A DNA stretch of 64,000 nt from Vandiemenella viatica. Its lineage: Eukaryota > Arthropoda > Insecta > Orthoptera > Morabidae. Made by a program: the position numbers and the translations under genes. How positions within the stretch are numbered: the first letter of the stretch is position 1; each line of letters opens with the position of its first letter. The stretch lies in contig JARYHS010013630.1 in NCBI GenBank assembly GCA_031002005.1, positions 237,715,539 through 237,779,538 of the forward strand, read 5' to 3'. The notes beneath the pieces were generated by a model. It made no database searches. It saw only the letters and a program-made list of their open reading frames with translations, and was not told the DNA's origin. Positions 22,303 through 31,952 of the stretch are shown one piece after another.

Positions 22303-23253
22303 TTATGCCCCCATAACGTAAGGTTTTATTTTTTTCCTTTTCCTCCAATCTTTTAGTGCCTCCTTCTTTAAAAACTCTTCTTGCAATAAGTCCTTTTCAA
22401 GTTCTTCCTGTGACCACTTCAACAATTCAACTTTACTTCCATCTTTTAGGCACAATTGCTGTAAATCTAATTCTCTGCTACTACATTGGCTATCGTCTTC
22501 CGTGTTCCATCTACTGTTGTTTCCTACTAGATCTCTTTCTTCTTCTATTTTACCAGACAAATTATTCACCACATTGGATTCACTGTTTCCCATAACTAAG
22601 CTCATATCATGACCACATTCTTCTGAAACTTGAACATTTGCCCCCTCTAGCATTATACTTTCTTCTTCATCATTGACGGCGTATTTCTTCACCAAGAAAA
22701 ATCTCACTTCTTCTGTTTCATCATTGTTTAATATTCCATTTTCTTCTTCTATTTCACTATTTTCTTCCTCTTCGCTACTATAATCTTTTTCGCTGCATAA
22801 TTTCTCACTTCCTTCTTCTTCGTTGTCATTAGTACTATCACTATCCACTGATGTAGTTTCATACAGATCTTCGTCCACCCTTTCTGATATAAGCTCATTT
22901 GGTAACATTTCTTCCTCTGCAGTGTATTTCTTTATATTCTCCTCACAGTTCTTTTGATTATCATGATTTCCCACGTCGATTCTAGCCAATTCTTGTACCT
23001 CTTCTTCGTGCCAATTATATTCACACATCCTTGTAATGTTCTGCGGCTCATCCTCATTTAACAAGTTTAAACATTCCCACCATTTTAGCGGCTCCTCCTC
23101 CTCAAAAACTCGGACATCTTCTTCTTCTATTGTTCTCTCATGATTATATGTTCCGTTTTCGTAGTTCACATTTTGCACATCACATTCAGTTGTTTTCTCC
23201 CGTATGCTTTCAGTTCTACATTGATTATTATTGTCGTCATCTAGTTTGGTCAT
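22303..23253 (-). CDS. Acidic ORF between gag and the integrase remnant
   Basis: An intact 316-residue frame dominated by Glu, Asp and Asn (for example EEEENSEIEEENGILNNDE), ending in a basic tail DWRKRKKIKPYVMGA. I recognise no enzymatic domain; there is no protease D-S/T-G motif and no RT motif. Position after gag suggests it is either an element-specific accessory protein or the spacer left after deletion of pol. Its openness over 950 bases despite no recognisable function is notable. Confidence 0.65.
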   Translation of the reverse strand: MTKLDDDNNNQCRTESIREKTTECDVQNVNYENGTYNHERTIEEEDVRVFEEEEPLKWWECLNLLNEDEPQNITRMCEYNWHEEEVQELARIDVGNHDNQKNCEENIKKYTAEEEMLPNELISERVDEDLYETTSVDSDSTNDNEEEGSEKLCSEKDYSSEEEENSEIEEENGILNNDETEEVRFFLVKKYAVNDEEESIMLEGANVQVSEECGHDMSLVMGNSESNVVNNLSGKIEEERDLVGNNSRWNTEDDSQCSSRELDLQQLCLKDGSKVELLKWSQEELEKDLLQEEFLKKEALKDWRKRKKIKPYVMGA

Positions 23254-23291
23254 CTTCTCTCGATCCTTCGGTCCTGTTTTGACTTCTTCCG

Positions 23292-24026
23292 CTACTGTTC
23301 GGACCGCCCCAGTTGCGGCACTGAGTTTCCCATCATTCGCTCATGATCATGATGCCTTACTTCCTCCCTTCTTACTGCCTGGCCATTATTGTGATGCGAC
23401 CACTGATTGTCATGGCTTCTGTTTTCATATTCCCTTCTCCTATTATCACCCGAATTCCTGTTGAACTGATCTCCTCGGTTATATCCGTTCATACGGCCTC
23501 TGTCTCTTGTAAAATTATCTTGCGACGGCATTTGGTTTGACCTGTTATAATTTCTGAAATCATTCCTCCTATCTTCCCTCGATCCATGTTCATTTGTACT
23601 ACTCCAACGATCTAGTCTTTCAACTGCTTCGAGAAATTCTTCTACACTATTCCATTGATTTATTATAAGCTTCTCTTGAACAGGTCTGGGCAACTTTTGT
23701 AATAATACTTCTATCTTTTCATCATCATCTATTTCTTGGTCCAGATAACGTAATTCCTTCATAACTGCTTCACAAAAGTATTTCATACTGCCATCACGCC
23801 GACTATAATATCTACAATTCCAAAAATCCCTTCTCACTCTTCTTTGCTTCCGTTGTGACCAATACTTGCTCAAAAATAATCTCAAAAATTCTTCATAGTT
23901 GTTACACTCCTCGTCACTCTCGCAACTCCATGCAAAAGCATCCCCTCGTAACATGTTCTTAATATACCTTATTTTGTCAACGTCAGTACCACTCGTAAGG
24001 TAAGCCATTTTTATAAGCTCTAACAA
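23292..24026 (-). CDS. gag, capsid-like C-terminal part
   Basis: This 244-residue frame carries a retrotransposon gag core: MLELIKMAYLTSGTDVDKIR, GDAFAWSCESDEEC, FLRLFLSKYWSQRKQRRVRR, FCEAVMKELRYLDQEI, and VLLQKLPRPVQEKLII. It ends in an Arg/Asn/Gly-rich RNA-binding tail (RNDFRNYNRSNQMPSQDNFT) with no C-C-H-C knuckle. It overlaps the end of the upstream coiled-coil frame by about 44 bases in another frame, so the two were probably one protein before a single frameshift near 24000-24030. Confidence 0.85.
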   Translation of the reverse strand: MLELIKMAYLTSGTDVDKIRYIKNMLRGDAFAWSCESDEECNNYEEFLRLFLSKYWSQRKQRRVRRDFWNCRYYSRRDGSMKYFCEAVMKELRYLDQEIDDDEKIEVLLQKLPRPVQEKLIINQWNSVEEFLEAVERLDRWSSTNEHGSREDRRNDFRNYNRSNQMPSQDNFTRDRGRMNGYNRGDQFNRNSGDNRRREYENRSHDNQWSHHNNGQAVRREEVRHHDHERMMGNSVPQLGRSEQ

Positions 24027-25227
24027 ATTCTACAGGATGAACCTCTCCTTCGGGTTCAAATTTTACTTCCGGTAACTTGAAATGATTCGTAATGATGTTA
24101 CCGCTTCCCATAGTAGTCACACCTCGCCGTTCTGCTTCCTTGACTCTTTGAGTTAATTGTAATATCTCTTCTCTCACATCTTCTTTAACTAAGTCGACCT
24201 GGTTAGCTACTTCCGCCACCTTGCATGTCACTCCTTTTGCCTCCTTGTCCATAACCATTAGTCTCTCTCCTAATCGAGAAATCCTTTTGGAGTTAGTTTC
24301 CGCCTTCTCTTTCAACTCTTCAATCCCTTTAGCACATTCCCTCTGATTTTCATAGATTATTTTATTTTCTTCCCGCATGGCCATTTGCTCTTCTTGTATT
24401 ATATTGCTACTTTTCTTCACTTCCTCCTCAACTTTCTGTTGCACTAAACATTCTACATTCTTTTTAGTAGTCTCCCCAAGCTTTTCCACATAATCATACA
24501 CCATCGTTATTTCCTTTTCCATTCTTGTGTCCACTTCCTCTTTTAATTTTTGCCTCATATTTTCTATCTTCTTGTCACACCTGTCTTCTGATTGCCGAAT
24601 ACACTCATCCATTTTCAACAACATATCCTGCTTTATCATTCGCACTTCGTCTGTAATTTTTTCTTCCATTTTTTCTGCTGTTCTCTGACTTAATTCAATT
24701 TTTCTTTCCATATTTTCTGCATTTAATTCAATTTTTCTTTCCATATTTTCTGCTGTTAATTCTATTTTTCTTTCCATATTTTCTGCATTTAATTCAATTT
24801 TTCTTTCCATACGCTCCATTAAAGAAATCAGCATTAACATTTCGCCACCTTTCTGTTTTTGAGTATCAATTATTTCACTACCCTCCTCTTTTTCTCGTAT
24901 TTTAACTTGATCGACCGGTACTGGTGTAGACGTAACATTTGTCATGAAATTCTCTGACTCATGGTCACCGATATAGCTACTTTTAATATCAACACTAATA
25001 TCACCACTGGTCAGCGACTCAAATCCGCTTCCCCCCACGCGGTCAGAGATATCAACGCTACTAACTTCTGCTACACTACATACGCTAATTCCATTTCCCT
25101 CCCTTACAATCGAGCGCTCACCGAAACCAGAATCTTCATTGTTGACATTAGCATTATTATTATTATCCCCCTCTTTAATATTTAATTCAGCATCGCGGTT
25201 GACTAATTTTTCACTAATTGCTGCCAT
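23983..25227 (-). CDS. gag, N-terminal coiled-coil part
   Basis: A 414-residue frame from MAAISEKLVNRDAELNIKEG. A Ser/Asp-rich head is followed by three or more tandem copies of MERKIELNAEN (about residues 138-175) and a long heptad-like region rich in Glu, Lys and Met. It ends HPVEFVRAYKNGL, the opening motif of the gag core that continues in another frame from 24026. The MERKIEL repeats are a small internal tandem duplication at 24690-24830. Multimerisation of capsid protein is the likely role (inference). Confidence 0.8.
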   Translation of the reverse strand: MAAISEKLVNRDAELNIKEGDNNNNANVNNEDSGFGERSIVREGNGISVCSVAEVSSVDISDRVGGSGFESLTSGDISVDIKSSYIGDHESENFMTNVTSTPVPVDQVKIREKEEGSEIIDTQKQKGGEMLMLISLMERMERKIELNAENMERKIELTAENMERKIELNAENMERKIELSQRTAEKMEEKITDEVRMIKQDMLLKMDECIRQSEDRCDKKIENMRQKLKEEVDTRMEKEITMVYDYVEKLGETTKKNVECLVQQKVEEEVKKSSNIIQEEQMAMREENKIIYENQRECAKGIEELKEKAETNSKRISRLGERLMVMDKEAKGVTCKVAEVANQVDLVKEDVREEILQLTQRVKEAERRGVTTMGSGNIITNHFKLPEVKFEPEGEVHPVEFVRAYKNGLPYEWY

Positions 25228-26045
25228 GTTAATTACAAATTTACATCAAACACAGTACCACGGGCTAAGTCTGCTACAAAAATTATTCCGCCAAATCACA
25301 AGACAATATTACACATACAAAATCACTTCACAATTTTACAACGCCGTATTACAACGCAGCTAGACTTCCAAACGGGTACAGAAACCCTTTTCAGACTTAC
25401 TTACTGTACCAAAAAACAGCTGCACCCCTGTAAAAAATAAATTTTGCAACACAAAATATACACAACATGTTATTACATCGAAAGTTACAATGACTGACAT
25501 ACATGCATATACATAAGTTGCTTTATATTCGTCTACTTAAAAAAATCTTCCCCCCTGTATTTAATTATTTTCTTTATTACTTTAACTAAGACTTTCACAG
25601 CATGTAAATTTAGCTTAAACAGTTTTTTACGGACCAAAATTATTCTTACGACAATTTTACAAATTTTAAACTTTCAATTCTTACAAACAGTACTCCGTTA
25701 CTTTATGCTTGTTTTCAAATAGTTCTGCTTAATTCAACCGTTCAATTGCTGATATTTACACCACTTCTTTTTCCAATCAAGCAACAAAATTGTTCCGCAA
25801 AAGTTACAACGTTAATTTCCGTCAGTCTTTTCTGTAATTACTGCTACTTTGATTACGCTGAAATTCTTCCAAGAAAATTAAATTGTCTTTTGTACTTGCC
25901 ACATCTGCGCCGTTATTTCTTCTTTCTTGAAAATACCTGCTACCAGTCGCCGATGTTTTCCTCGCGTCGTCTGCTTCCGATGAAATTATTCCAGCTCGTA
26001 AGCAATGCGATACATTGCCTAATCCTGGCTTAAGGGTCTCCAATT
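25228..26045 (-). other. 5' leader of the LTR element
   Basis: AT-rich, gene-free sequence between the 5' LTR and the gag start. Immediately inside the LTR, minus-strand aaTTGGAGACCC is in the position of the primer-binding site. I cannot assign the tRNA with confidence. Confidence 0.6.
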
Positions 26046-26533
26046 TGCTAAGCCCCACTGCTAATTTTTACATTAACCAGCAGTAAGTAGATATCCCGCT
26101 CCTCGCAACATATGGCCCTACTGTTGGTTTTGGCGGTAGTGATATCACTTAGCGTTTTATTACTACTATTCAACAAACCACTTTACAAGATATACATGTT
26201 AGCGCAACGGGTATTATAGTCAAATAATTCAATTACTCCACTCATTCATTTGAGAAACTTTATTCTATATTTCAAACGTTCGCTGCTACAAAATACTGCC
26301 AACACACACTTCTATCTATACAAGCTCTCTCCTAGTACTCTCTCGCCATATTGCCATCTTCACTCTCTCTCCATACACAATCACAGTAGTACCAACTACA
26401 ACAAACTAAATTCTAAAAAAAACTTAAAATTACCCCAAATGTCTACACAAACTACTCATGCTGTGAAGTCTATTTAAACTATTTTATTTACAATTATTTT
26501 TTATTACAATGATTTTGTGAGTGGGATCTCACA
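26046..26533 (-). repeat. 5' LTR of the 5.2-kb LTR element
   Basis: 488 bases, the same length as 21308-21795 with the same sequence in every stretch compared. It is the promoter-side LTR because gag starts below it on the minus strand. Its outer end abuts the tgtg target duplication inside LINE B ORF1. Confidence 0.95.
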
Positions 26534-27385
26534 TGTGGCAGGAGGGTCTGCGGTGAAGGCGACGAGAGGGAGCCGCTCCTCGGTGCCCGGTTTCACCATG
26601 GGGACGACGTCCCTCACAGTTACCCCGTGCTCCTTGAAGCCAGTGACGACCTCCTCTGTCGTTGTAGTTTCTGGCAGCCCGCGGACTACCAGTCGGCGTG
26701 GCCTGCCCGCTTGCCTGACAGCGTAGCTGAGGCCTTGCTCCTCCAGATGGGCCGCAACGGTCTCGTGGTCAGTCGGGCATGAGCATTTGACCAGTAGGCC
26801 CTCAGGTACTGGCCAGGTGAAGACAGCCAGGTCGGTGATTTCCCATATCTTGAGGGAAAGGGCTGCAAAGTCCACTGACGAAGTGACTATCAGTTTCTGC
26901 ACAGGTCCGGCGGCGATAGGCGTCTCGTCGTCGCTGCAGTCGACGGGTTTGGCGCCAGTATCGTTGGCCGATGGCTCCGTGCTGTTCTCTGATTGGTTTG
27001 CAGCTGAGGGCGATTCTTCTGGTGGCGGACGGGGCATGCGCTGCTTGACTTCTTTCCAATAATCTGTCTCAGAGAAATCTTGGTTGAAGATTAGTGGAAA
27101 TGGCATGCGGTCATCTTTATCTCCGTCATCGCTCGGTACGGCATGCTGTGCCGCAAACTTGGCGTCTGACAGTGTTTGCTTAAAGATCTCGAAGTTCGTG
27201 GTAGGAATTTCCCATTTAAAGATGTCTTTGCCGAATGTGGCGGCAACATATACCTGCCACGGATCTTTGCCGGGCTGGAGGCGACATTCCCACCTCTCTA
27301 GCGGGAAAGCGTTGTAGGGATTCCAAAATACATTGACTCGAAAGACTGAGAGAATCTCTAATAAACAGCGACAACTGTATGTCAT
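26534..27385 (-). pseudogene. LINE B ORF1, N-terminal and central part
   Basis: From an ATG at 27385 the frame runs through WNPYNAFPLERWECRLQPG and a low-complexity linker. It then passes FTWPVPEGLLVKCSCP and LVVRGLPETTTTEEVVTGFK, where the latter is the RRM-like/PRE_C2HC region also seen in LINE A ORF1. It meets the LTR element at FTADPPAT. Across the insertion the frame continues AALQVKK, so the protein was intact when the LTR element landed. A related ORF1 occurs at 30791-31891 (SIFFWPVPRGL). Two longer possible starts lie upstream but would extend into flanking LINE A or P-element sequence. Confidence 0.85.
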
Positions 27386-27618
27386 CGTAGCTTTCGCAAT
27401 GTGCGTGCGCTCAGCTTGACAGCTCACATGCGAATGGTGAAGAGGCCTAGCCATGGAGGAAGGAATATATGGAGACGAGATAACGCGAAATCCGTGAAAC
27501 CTCGTGAAAAAACTGTGCCTGCGCGGCGGACATCGTAGGAGTACCAAAACATTGGGCTGTTTGCACTGTGTCAGCTGCTGAGTATATTTCATTTTCTAAT
27601 ATTCTAAACTTTTCTATA

Positions 27619-27689
27619 ATGCCAAGTTGTGACGCATATGGTTGCACAAACAGACGAGATAGGAAAAAACCTGGAATAGAGTTTCATAA
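27619..27689 (+). CDS. First coding exon with half a THAP domain, ending at a splice donor
   Basis: The exon starts MPSCDAYGCTNRRDRKK and runs to IEFHK. The C-x4-C and the following IxFH match the start of the THAP C2CH zinc finger. Right after CATAA comes GTAAGT (27690-27695), a strong consensus splice donor, and without splicing the frame hits TAA. THAP genes typically break at this point. The ATG is 168 bases inside the element's left end, close to where exon 0 of the Drosophila P element begins. The second half of the finger and the catalytic part were not found. Confidence 0.8.
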
Positions 27690-28551
27690 GTAAGTCACAT
27701 TGTAATTATCGTTCTTGAAGTATCTGACAGGCAACCGCAACATTAGTACCATTCACTATAAATTTATTCATTGCTCTCAATAGGATCATATTATTCTCAA
27801 ATTTTTGTTGGTATAGTGTAGACAATTAGCATATGTTACTATTTTGCACCTGAAAAGCTAGCCTTATTGTAGACAAATGTTCGAAATTTAATTTAAACGG
27901 GTCATGTTTACATCGCGATACAGTGAATATGGTATTCTGCATGCAATACTCACGTTTAAGTTTACACTGAAATTGCACGATGAAATTAATCGTGATAATT
28001 TGTGCTTTGCGAACTACTAAACGTCATGAAATAAACTTTGTTGACGGAAATGTAGATCGCGATGCATTTCTTGTGTTTAGATGTGTCTACATAGTTTGGT
28101 TTTGTAGCGGCAATATTAATGGAAATGTTGGCAGGTTGAAATGCGGTGTATACCAGAAGAGAACAAACAATTTATTTATTATTAGCTGTTAGCTTCTGAT
28201 TTTTGAATGTACTGATTTTTATAGCAAAATTATATAGGCCACTATCAGTACAATATCTTCTAAGTAAGCTCAGAAACTATGAGGTTTTATGAAGTATTAA
28301 TTTTTTTTAAAGCTCTAAACATTGACATATGCTTTTTTTTAAATTTCAGATATGACTTGTTTCTGTTTGTAAATATGTCTACAAGTATATTTCTAGATTT
28401 TGAAATCTTCCTTGTCAATTACTGCAATAGAATGTGAAAATATAACCTATTTGAACATCAACTAAAATTTAAGGACTGTAGAAATAAACAGTTTTTTATT
28501 CAAGTTAAAAATAATTACCTACTCATTAAGTTACGTCCAAATTCATCCTCA

Positions 28552-29035
28552 AATATGGATACGGCGAAAGTTTTTTTCTGGTCCAGGCCGCATTTCAACC
28601 TAACCACGTCAATTTTAAGGTACAATATCTCGAGAACTAAGCGAGATATAAAAAAATTTTATTCTTTACTTTCAGTTTCCCTCATCGAGTTACATAAGAA
28701 TTCGTCATCAAATTGCGGCTCCACGGTTATCGTTGAATCCCCTCATAACCTAACAACCTCACTTTTGAGACAGTATATCTCGCGAACTAAGCGAGATATC
28801 GAAAAATTGTATTCTTTATTTTCGATTTGTATCGTCGTGTTACATAAGAATCTATCACCAAATTTGACTTTGGGGACACGTTTCTTCTGAATTTCGACCA
28901 GAAACTCCACTCTTTTGAGACAGTATATCTCGAGAACTAAGCACGATATCAAAAAATTTTATTCTTCATTTTTGATGTGTCTCGTCGAGTTACATAATAA
29001 TCCATCATCAAATTGCGGTGCCACGGTTGTCTTAT
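28552..29035. repeat. Satellite-like tandem array, ~145-150-bp monomer
   Basis: Three to four diverged monomers occur here. Each contains atatctcgagaactaagcgagatat (near 28627, 28774 and 28924), then a tttattctt phrase, a cgagttacataagaat phrase and catcaaattgcgg. The core is partly palindromic (tatctcg and cgagata). The same monomer occurs in reverse orientation at 52360-52890. It lies inside the P-like element. Confidence 0.8.
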
Positions 29036-29091
29036 GATTCCCTTGAGGTTTTTGTGCATATTTCCGTGTTTCTCTCTGAGGCCGCGACACA

Positions 29092-29092
<1 letters not shown>

Positions 29093-29135
<43 letters not shown>
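29093..29135 (+). repeat. Poly-A run of 43 bases
   Basis: An uninterrupted A-run inside the right part of the P-like element. The sequence just before it (ccgcgacacac) has no coding or SINE signal that I recognise. It may mark the tail of a short retroposed insert within the element. It also creates spurious poly-Lys and poly-Phe frames. Confidence 0.8.
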
Positions 29136-29137
<2 letters not shown>

Positions 29138-29240
29138 TCAAGCAATATGGCGGCCTCCCCTCCCCACTTGTCTACACCCGGTTTCACTCCAGTATGTGGC
29201 GAAGGTCCTTGCGTCGTCTCCATACATTCCTTCCTCCATG

Positions 29241-30764
29241 GGCCTAGCCGTCACGCCGGAGGAAAATGCCAAACGCACTGGCTGACGTCTTTGTGAAGAA
29301 CTTTCGGCCTTCGCAAACAAACATTGACCCCACCCACCTCACTGCAGTTCATCGACGCCTGAGAGTCTATCTCGACGCCGAAGATGAACATCAAATAGAT
29401 GACATCACCTCGGAGGAAGTAGCCAGCTATCTGTAGAAACTGCACTCACACAAAGCACCAGGGCGTGACGAGATCAGCAACACTCTCCTCAGGCACCTAC
29501 CACCAGAGGCCTCCGTCCACCTTGCCGCTATCTTCAATACCATCTTCAGACGACAGCACTACCATCAACTGTGGAAACACGCAATAATTGTGGGTATTCA
29601 CAAGACCGGGAAAGACAAACACCTACCACAGAATTATAGGCCTATTAGTTTGCTCCCAGCCATTAGTACGGTGTTCGAACGGCTGCTACTAAAACGCCTA
29701 CCTGCATTCATCAATGACGCCAATGTTATTCCAGATCACCAGCTAGGATTTCGACTCGGTCACTCCACCACCCAGCAGCTGAAGCGGGTAGCAGAAGCGG
29801 TGACCCACGCTACAACTTCAAGGACTATAGTGCTATGGTACTCCTTGACATCTCGCGTGCCTTTGATTCCGTGTGGCATCCGGGGCTCCTGCTCAAGCTC
29901 TACGAACAGGGTATCCCGGGGCCATACGTGAAGCTACTAAAATCCTACCTCACCGGCCGGACCTTCAGCGTCAAGGTGGACAAGGCTTTCTCTTCTACAG
30001 GGCTCCGTGCTTGGGCCTGTGCTATACTCCCTGTACACCGCTGACGTACCGACTAGCAATGGTGTTTTGACAGCTACTTACGCCGACGACACTGCGTACT
30101 TGGCCTCCATCCGCAGTAGAGCACTAGCCACCCGACGACTGCAGGAAGTTCTCCAAGTAACAGAGGCCTTGGCTAGGAGGTGGCGTATTGACATAAACCC
30201 CACCAAGACCCAAGCCATTATATTAACCAAGCGACTTGGGGCCCGTCAACCAACTCATCCTGACCCAACACATCGCCTTTATGGTAGATAAATCCCATGG
30301 TCCATCACAGCACGTTACCTGGAGGTGACTCTAGACAAGAGACTGAACTGGTGTAGCCACATCAATGAAGTCCGTCGGAGAGCAAGCACCAGGATCCACA
30401 GTCTTTACTTTATTCTAAATAAGGACAGCAAGTTTGCCCCTTCTACTGGAGTTAAGATATACACATCGCTCATACGCCCCATTATGGAGTATGCATGTCC
30501 TGTGTGGGCATATGCCAGTGACAGGCAAATCATAAAGCTCCAAGTTATCCAAAATAGGGCCGCAAAAAGAGCCCTCCATCTACCGTGCCGGATGAACTCC
30601 AGGATGCCGCCGGCATACCAAAATTGAAGGATAGATTCCGCCAGCGGGCGGAAACTTTTTACAAAAACACCAGACAATGCAACAACCCGGCGGTCAACTC
30701 GCTTGGACGCTACAATAATGGCGACGACCGGCATAGAAGACCGCTCATTCTCCTAGCAAATTGA
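29241..30764 (+). pseudogene. LINE A ORF2, reverse-transcriptase part
   Basis: Coding resumes exactly at the P-element target copy with GLAVTPEENAK. Blocks in order are HKAPGRDEISNTLLRHLP, LPQNYRPISLLPAISTVFER, HQLGFRLGHSTTQQL, LLDISRAFDSVWHPGLLLKL, SVLGPVLYSLYTADV, TYADDTAYLAS (Y-A-D-D), RRWRIDINPTKTQAI, and the C-terminal RPIMEYACPVWAYASD. Stops (for example 29434-29436) and several frameshifts break it. It ends LILLAN at 30764. With 19442-20558 it makes a full-length Jockey-like ORF2 split by 8.7 kb of insertions. Confidence 0.9.
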
Positions 30765-30790
30765 CACCAAACAGGAAGTCACACCGACAG

Positions 30791-31891
30791 TTAGGAATTG
30801 TAACACCTTCGTGACGTTGGAGGCAATGTCCACGGACAAATACTCCACCCCCCCCCCACCTGCCTGTAACCTAAAGCAGTGACAGTGCCATGTGTGTGTG
30901 TGCTAAGCCAGTCAGCGATTCTATGACCACCTCCGCAGCGAACGCACCTGGCTGCTTCAGTACAATCCCTGGGCCAGAAATTTTGGCATTTGAAGCACTG
31001 GACCTGCTTGCGTGAGGGTGCGTGGATTGCTGCGAAGGGTCGTTGGTTTTTCTCTCCGCCGGGAAGAATGGTGTCCATCGCTGCAGTCTGAGTCTGCTTG
31101 GTAGCAAGGTCATCTTTCTTTGCGGCCTGGTGCGGAGAGGTATTGGTTTCTTCTCCGCCAGGAAGTATTATGTTATGCTTGATACTGAAGCCCTGCATAA
31201 TCTTGATGGTTTCCGCGAGATGGCTGGGGGAGCCCAGCAGAATCTTCAGTCCTCGAGGTACCGGCCAGAAAAAAATAGACAGCTTCATATAGCGCTGTAG
31301 GTAGACCTGTAGCCTGTAGTACCTATATGGGTAATGGGCGAGGATTGGCGGCACTGGGCCCTCCTCTAGCGAAGTGATGTTAGCTGGATACCTAATCGGC
31401 GGAACCTGGAAGTTGCGACCAGTCGCCGGAACAAAGTAGAAGTTCATAAATTTTCTATTCGTCAGGTCGACATATTTCTCCCAATCTACTGTAAGTCGCT
31501 GGCTAGTGGGGTCTGGAACACGAGTGCCTCCGGCAACGCAGCGACCCCTGCTGGGAGAATCATCTCGGTGAGGGGGCTGTGATGATAAGTTTCCATTTCT
31601 TCGGGTTGCCTCTTTCGAGGCGCCGTCTCCATACTTTTATGGACCAGTCTTCTGGCTTGATGGCTTCCACCACACGTTCACAAGCACCGTGTGGAAGGAA
31701 GGAGACAACTGCATAGAAGCCAACCTCCCGCGGAAACGCGAGAGACTTGTTACTCATTTTCTTCTTAGACTTGACCTTCTCGCCGGTCTGCGGTATCGCA
31801 GGAGCGACAGTAGTATCTGCCGTGACAGATGTGGTCTTTATGCTTCTACCAACTTGGCATTCTTGGCGTCAGACGATGCAGCGTAAGCCAT
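30791..31891 (-). pseudogene. ORF1-like gag protein, relative of LINE B ORF1
   Basis: The start is ATG at 31891 (MAYAASSDAKNAKLVEA). One-base shifts near 31835 and 31560 join it to KMSNKSLAFPREVGFYAVV and then RFMNFYFVPATG-type sequence and the 218-residue frame 31447-30791. Landmarks shared with LINE B ORF1 are the Trp-rich segment around KPEDWSIKVW and SIFFWPVPRGL. A damaged zinc-knuckle region follows (CFKCQNFWPRDC, CVRCGGGH). It lies head to head with the plus-strand ORF2 remnant starting near 31950, which may be the rest of the same LINE in twin-primed arrangement. Confidence 0.75.
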
Positions 31892-31952
31892 GGATGTAAA
31901 AAGATCCTGTCTGCTGCAACTGCGGGCTTAATCACGCTGCTTCTTACCGTGG

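Larger units (their letters stand above)
21304..26537 (-). mobile_element. LTR retrotransposon, Ty3/gypsy-like, pol largely deleted
   Basis: Two 488-bp direct repeats (21308-21795 and 26046-26533) bound it and a 4-bp target duplication tgtg (21304-21307, 26534-26537) flanks it. In minus orientation each LTR begins TGTGAGATCC and ends GGGCTTAGCA. A purine-rich AAAGTGGGGGCATA abuts the 3' LTR and is the likely polypurine tract. The interior (4.25 kb) encodes gag, an acidic ORF and only the last part of integrase; protease, RT and RNase H are missing. I saw no difference between the LTRs in the stretches compared, so insertion looks recent. Confidence 0.95.
20559..27439 (-). mobile_element. LINE B: ORF1-only LINE inserted into LINE A (itself split by an LTR element)
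   Basis: It is bounded by an 11-bp direct repeat, aagaggcctag, at 20548-20558 and 27440-27450. In minus orientation it runs from 27439 to 20559 and ends in a (CGA)n tail seen on the plus strand as tcgtcgtcgtcgtcg. Its own length after removing the LTR element is about 1.65 kb. That space holds only an ORF1 (27385 to 20728) and about 170 bases of 3' sequence; there is no endonuclease or RT. Removing it joins LINE A codons across the site. It resembles ORF1-only derivatives such as mammalian HAL1 (analogy, not homology). Confidence 0.75.
27452..29240 (+). mobile_element. P-element-like DNA transposon with THAP exon (1,789 bp, internally degraded)
   Basis: The termini are an inverted repeat of 27 bases with one mismatch (CATGGAGGAAGGAAT then a or g then TATGGAGACGA). 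They are flanked by an exact 8-bp duplication, ggcctagc (27444-27451 and 29241-29248). P elements start CATG, make 8-bp duplications with a GGCC-type preference, and encode an N-terminal THAP domain; all three are seen here. The only transposase part found is a first exon at 27619-27689. The rest is AT-rich, with a satellite-like array and a 43-A run. It landed in the right-hand target copy of LINE B. Confidence 0.85.

Noticed and set aside
27619..27689. THAP exon as the first exon of a host gene
   Set aside because: It lies inside inverted repeats with an exact 8-bp duplication, so a P-like transposon explains it better. A co-opted host gene cannot be fully excluded without transcripts.
28959..29296. 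Poly-Lys and poly-Phe frames
   Set aside because: Produced by the 43-A run; no domain on either side.
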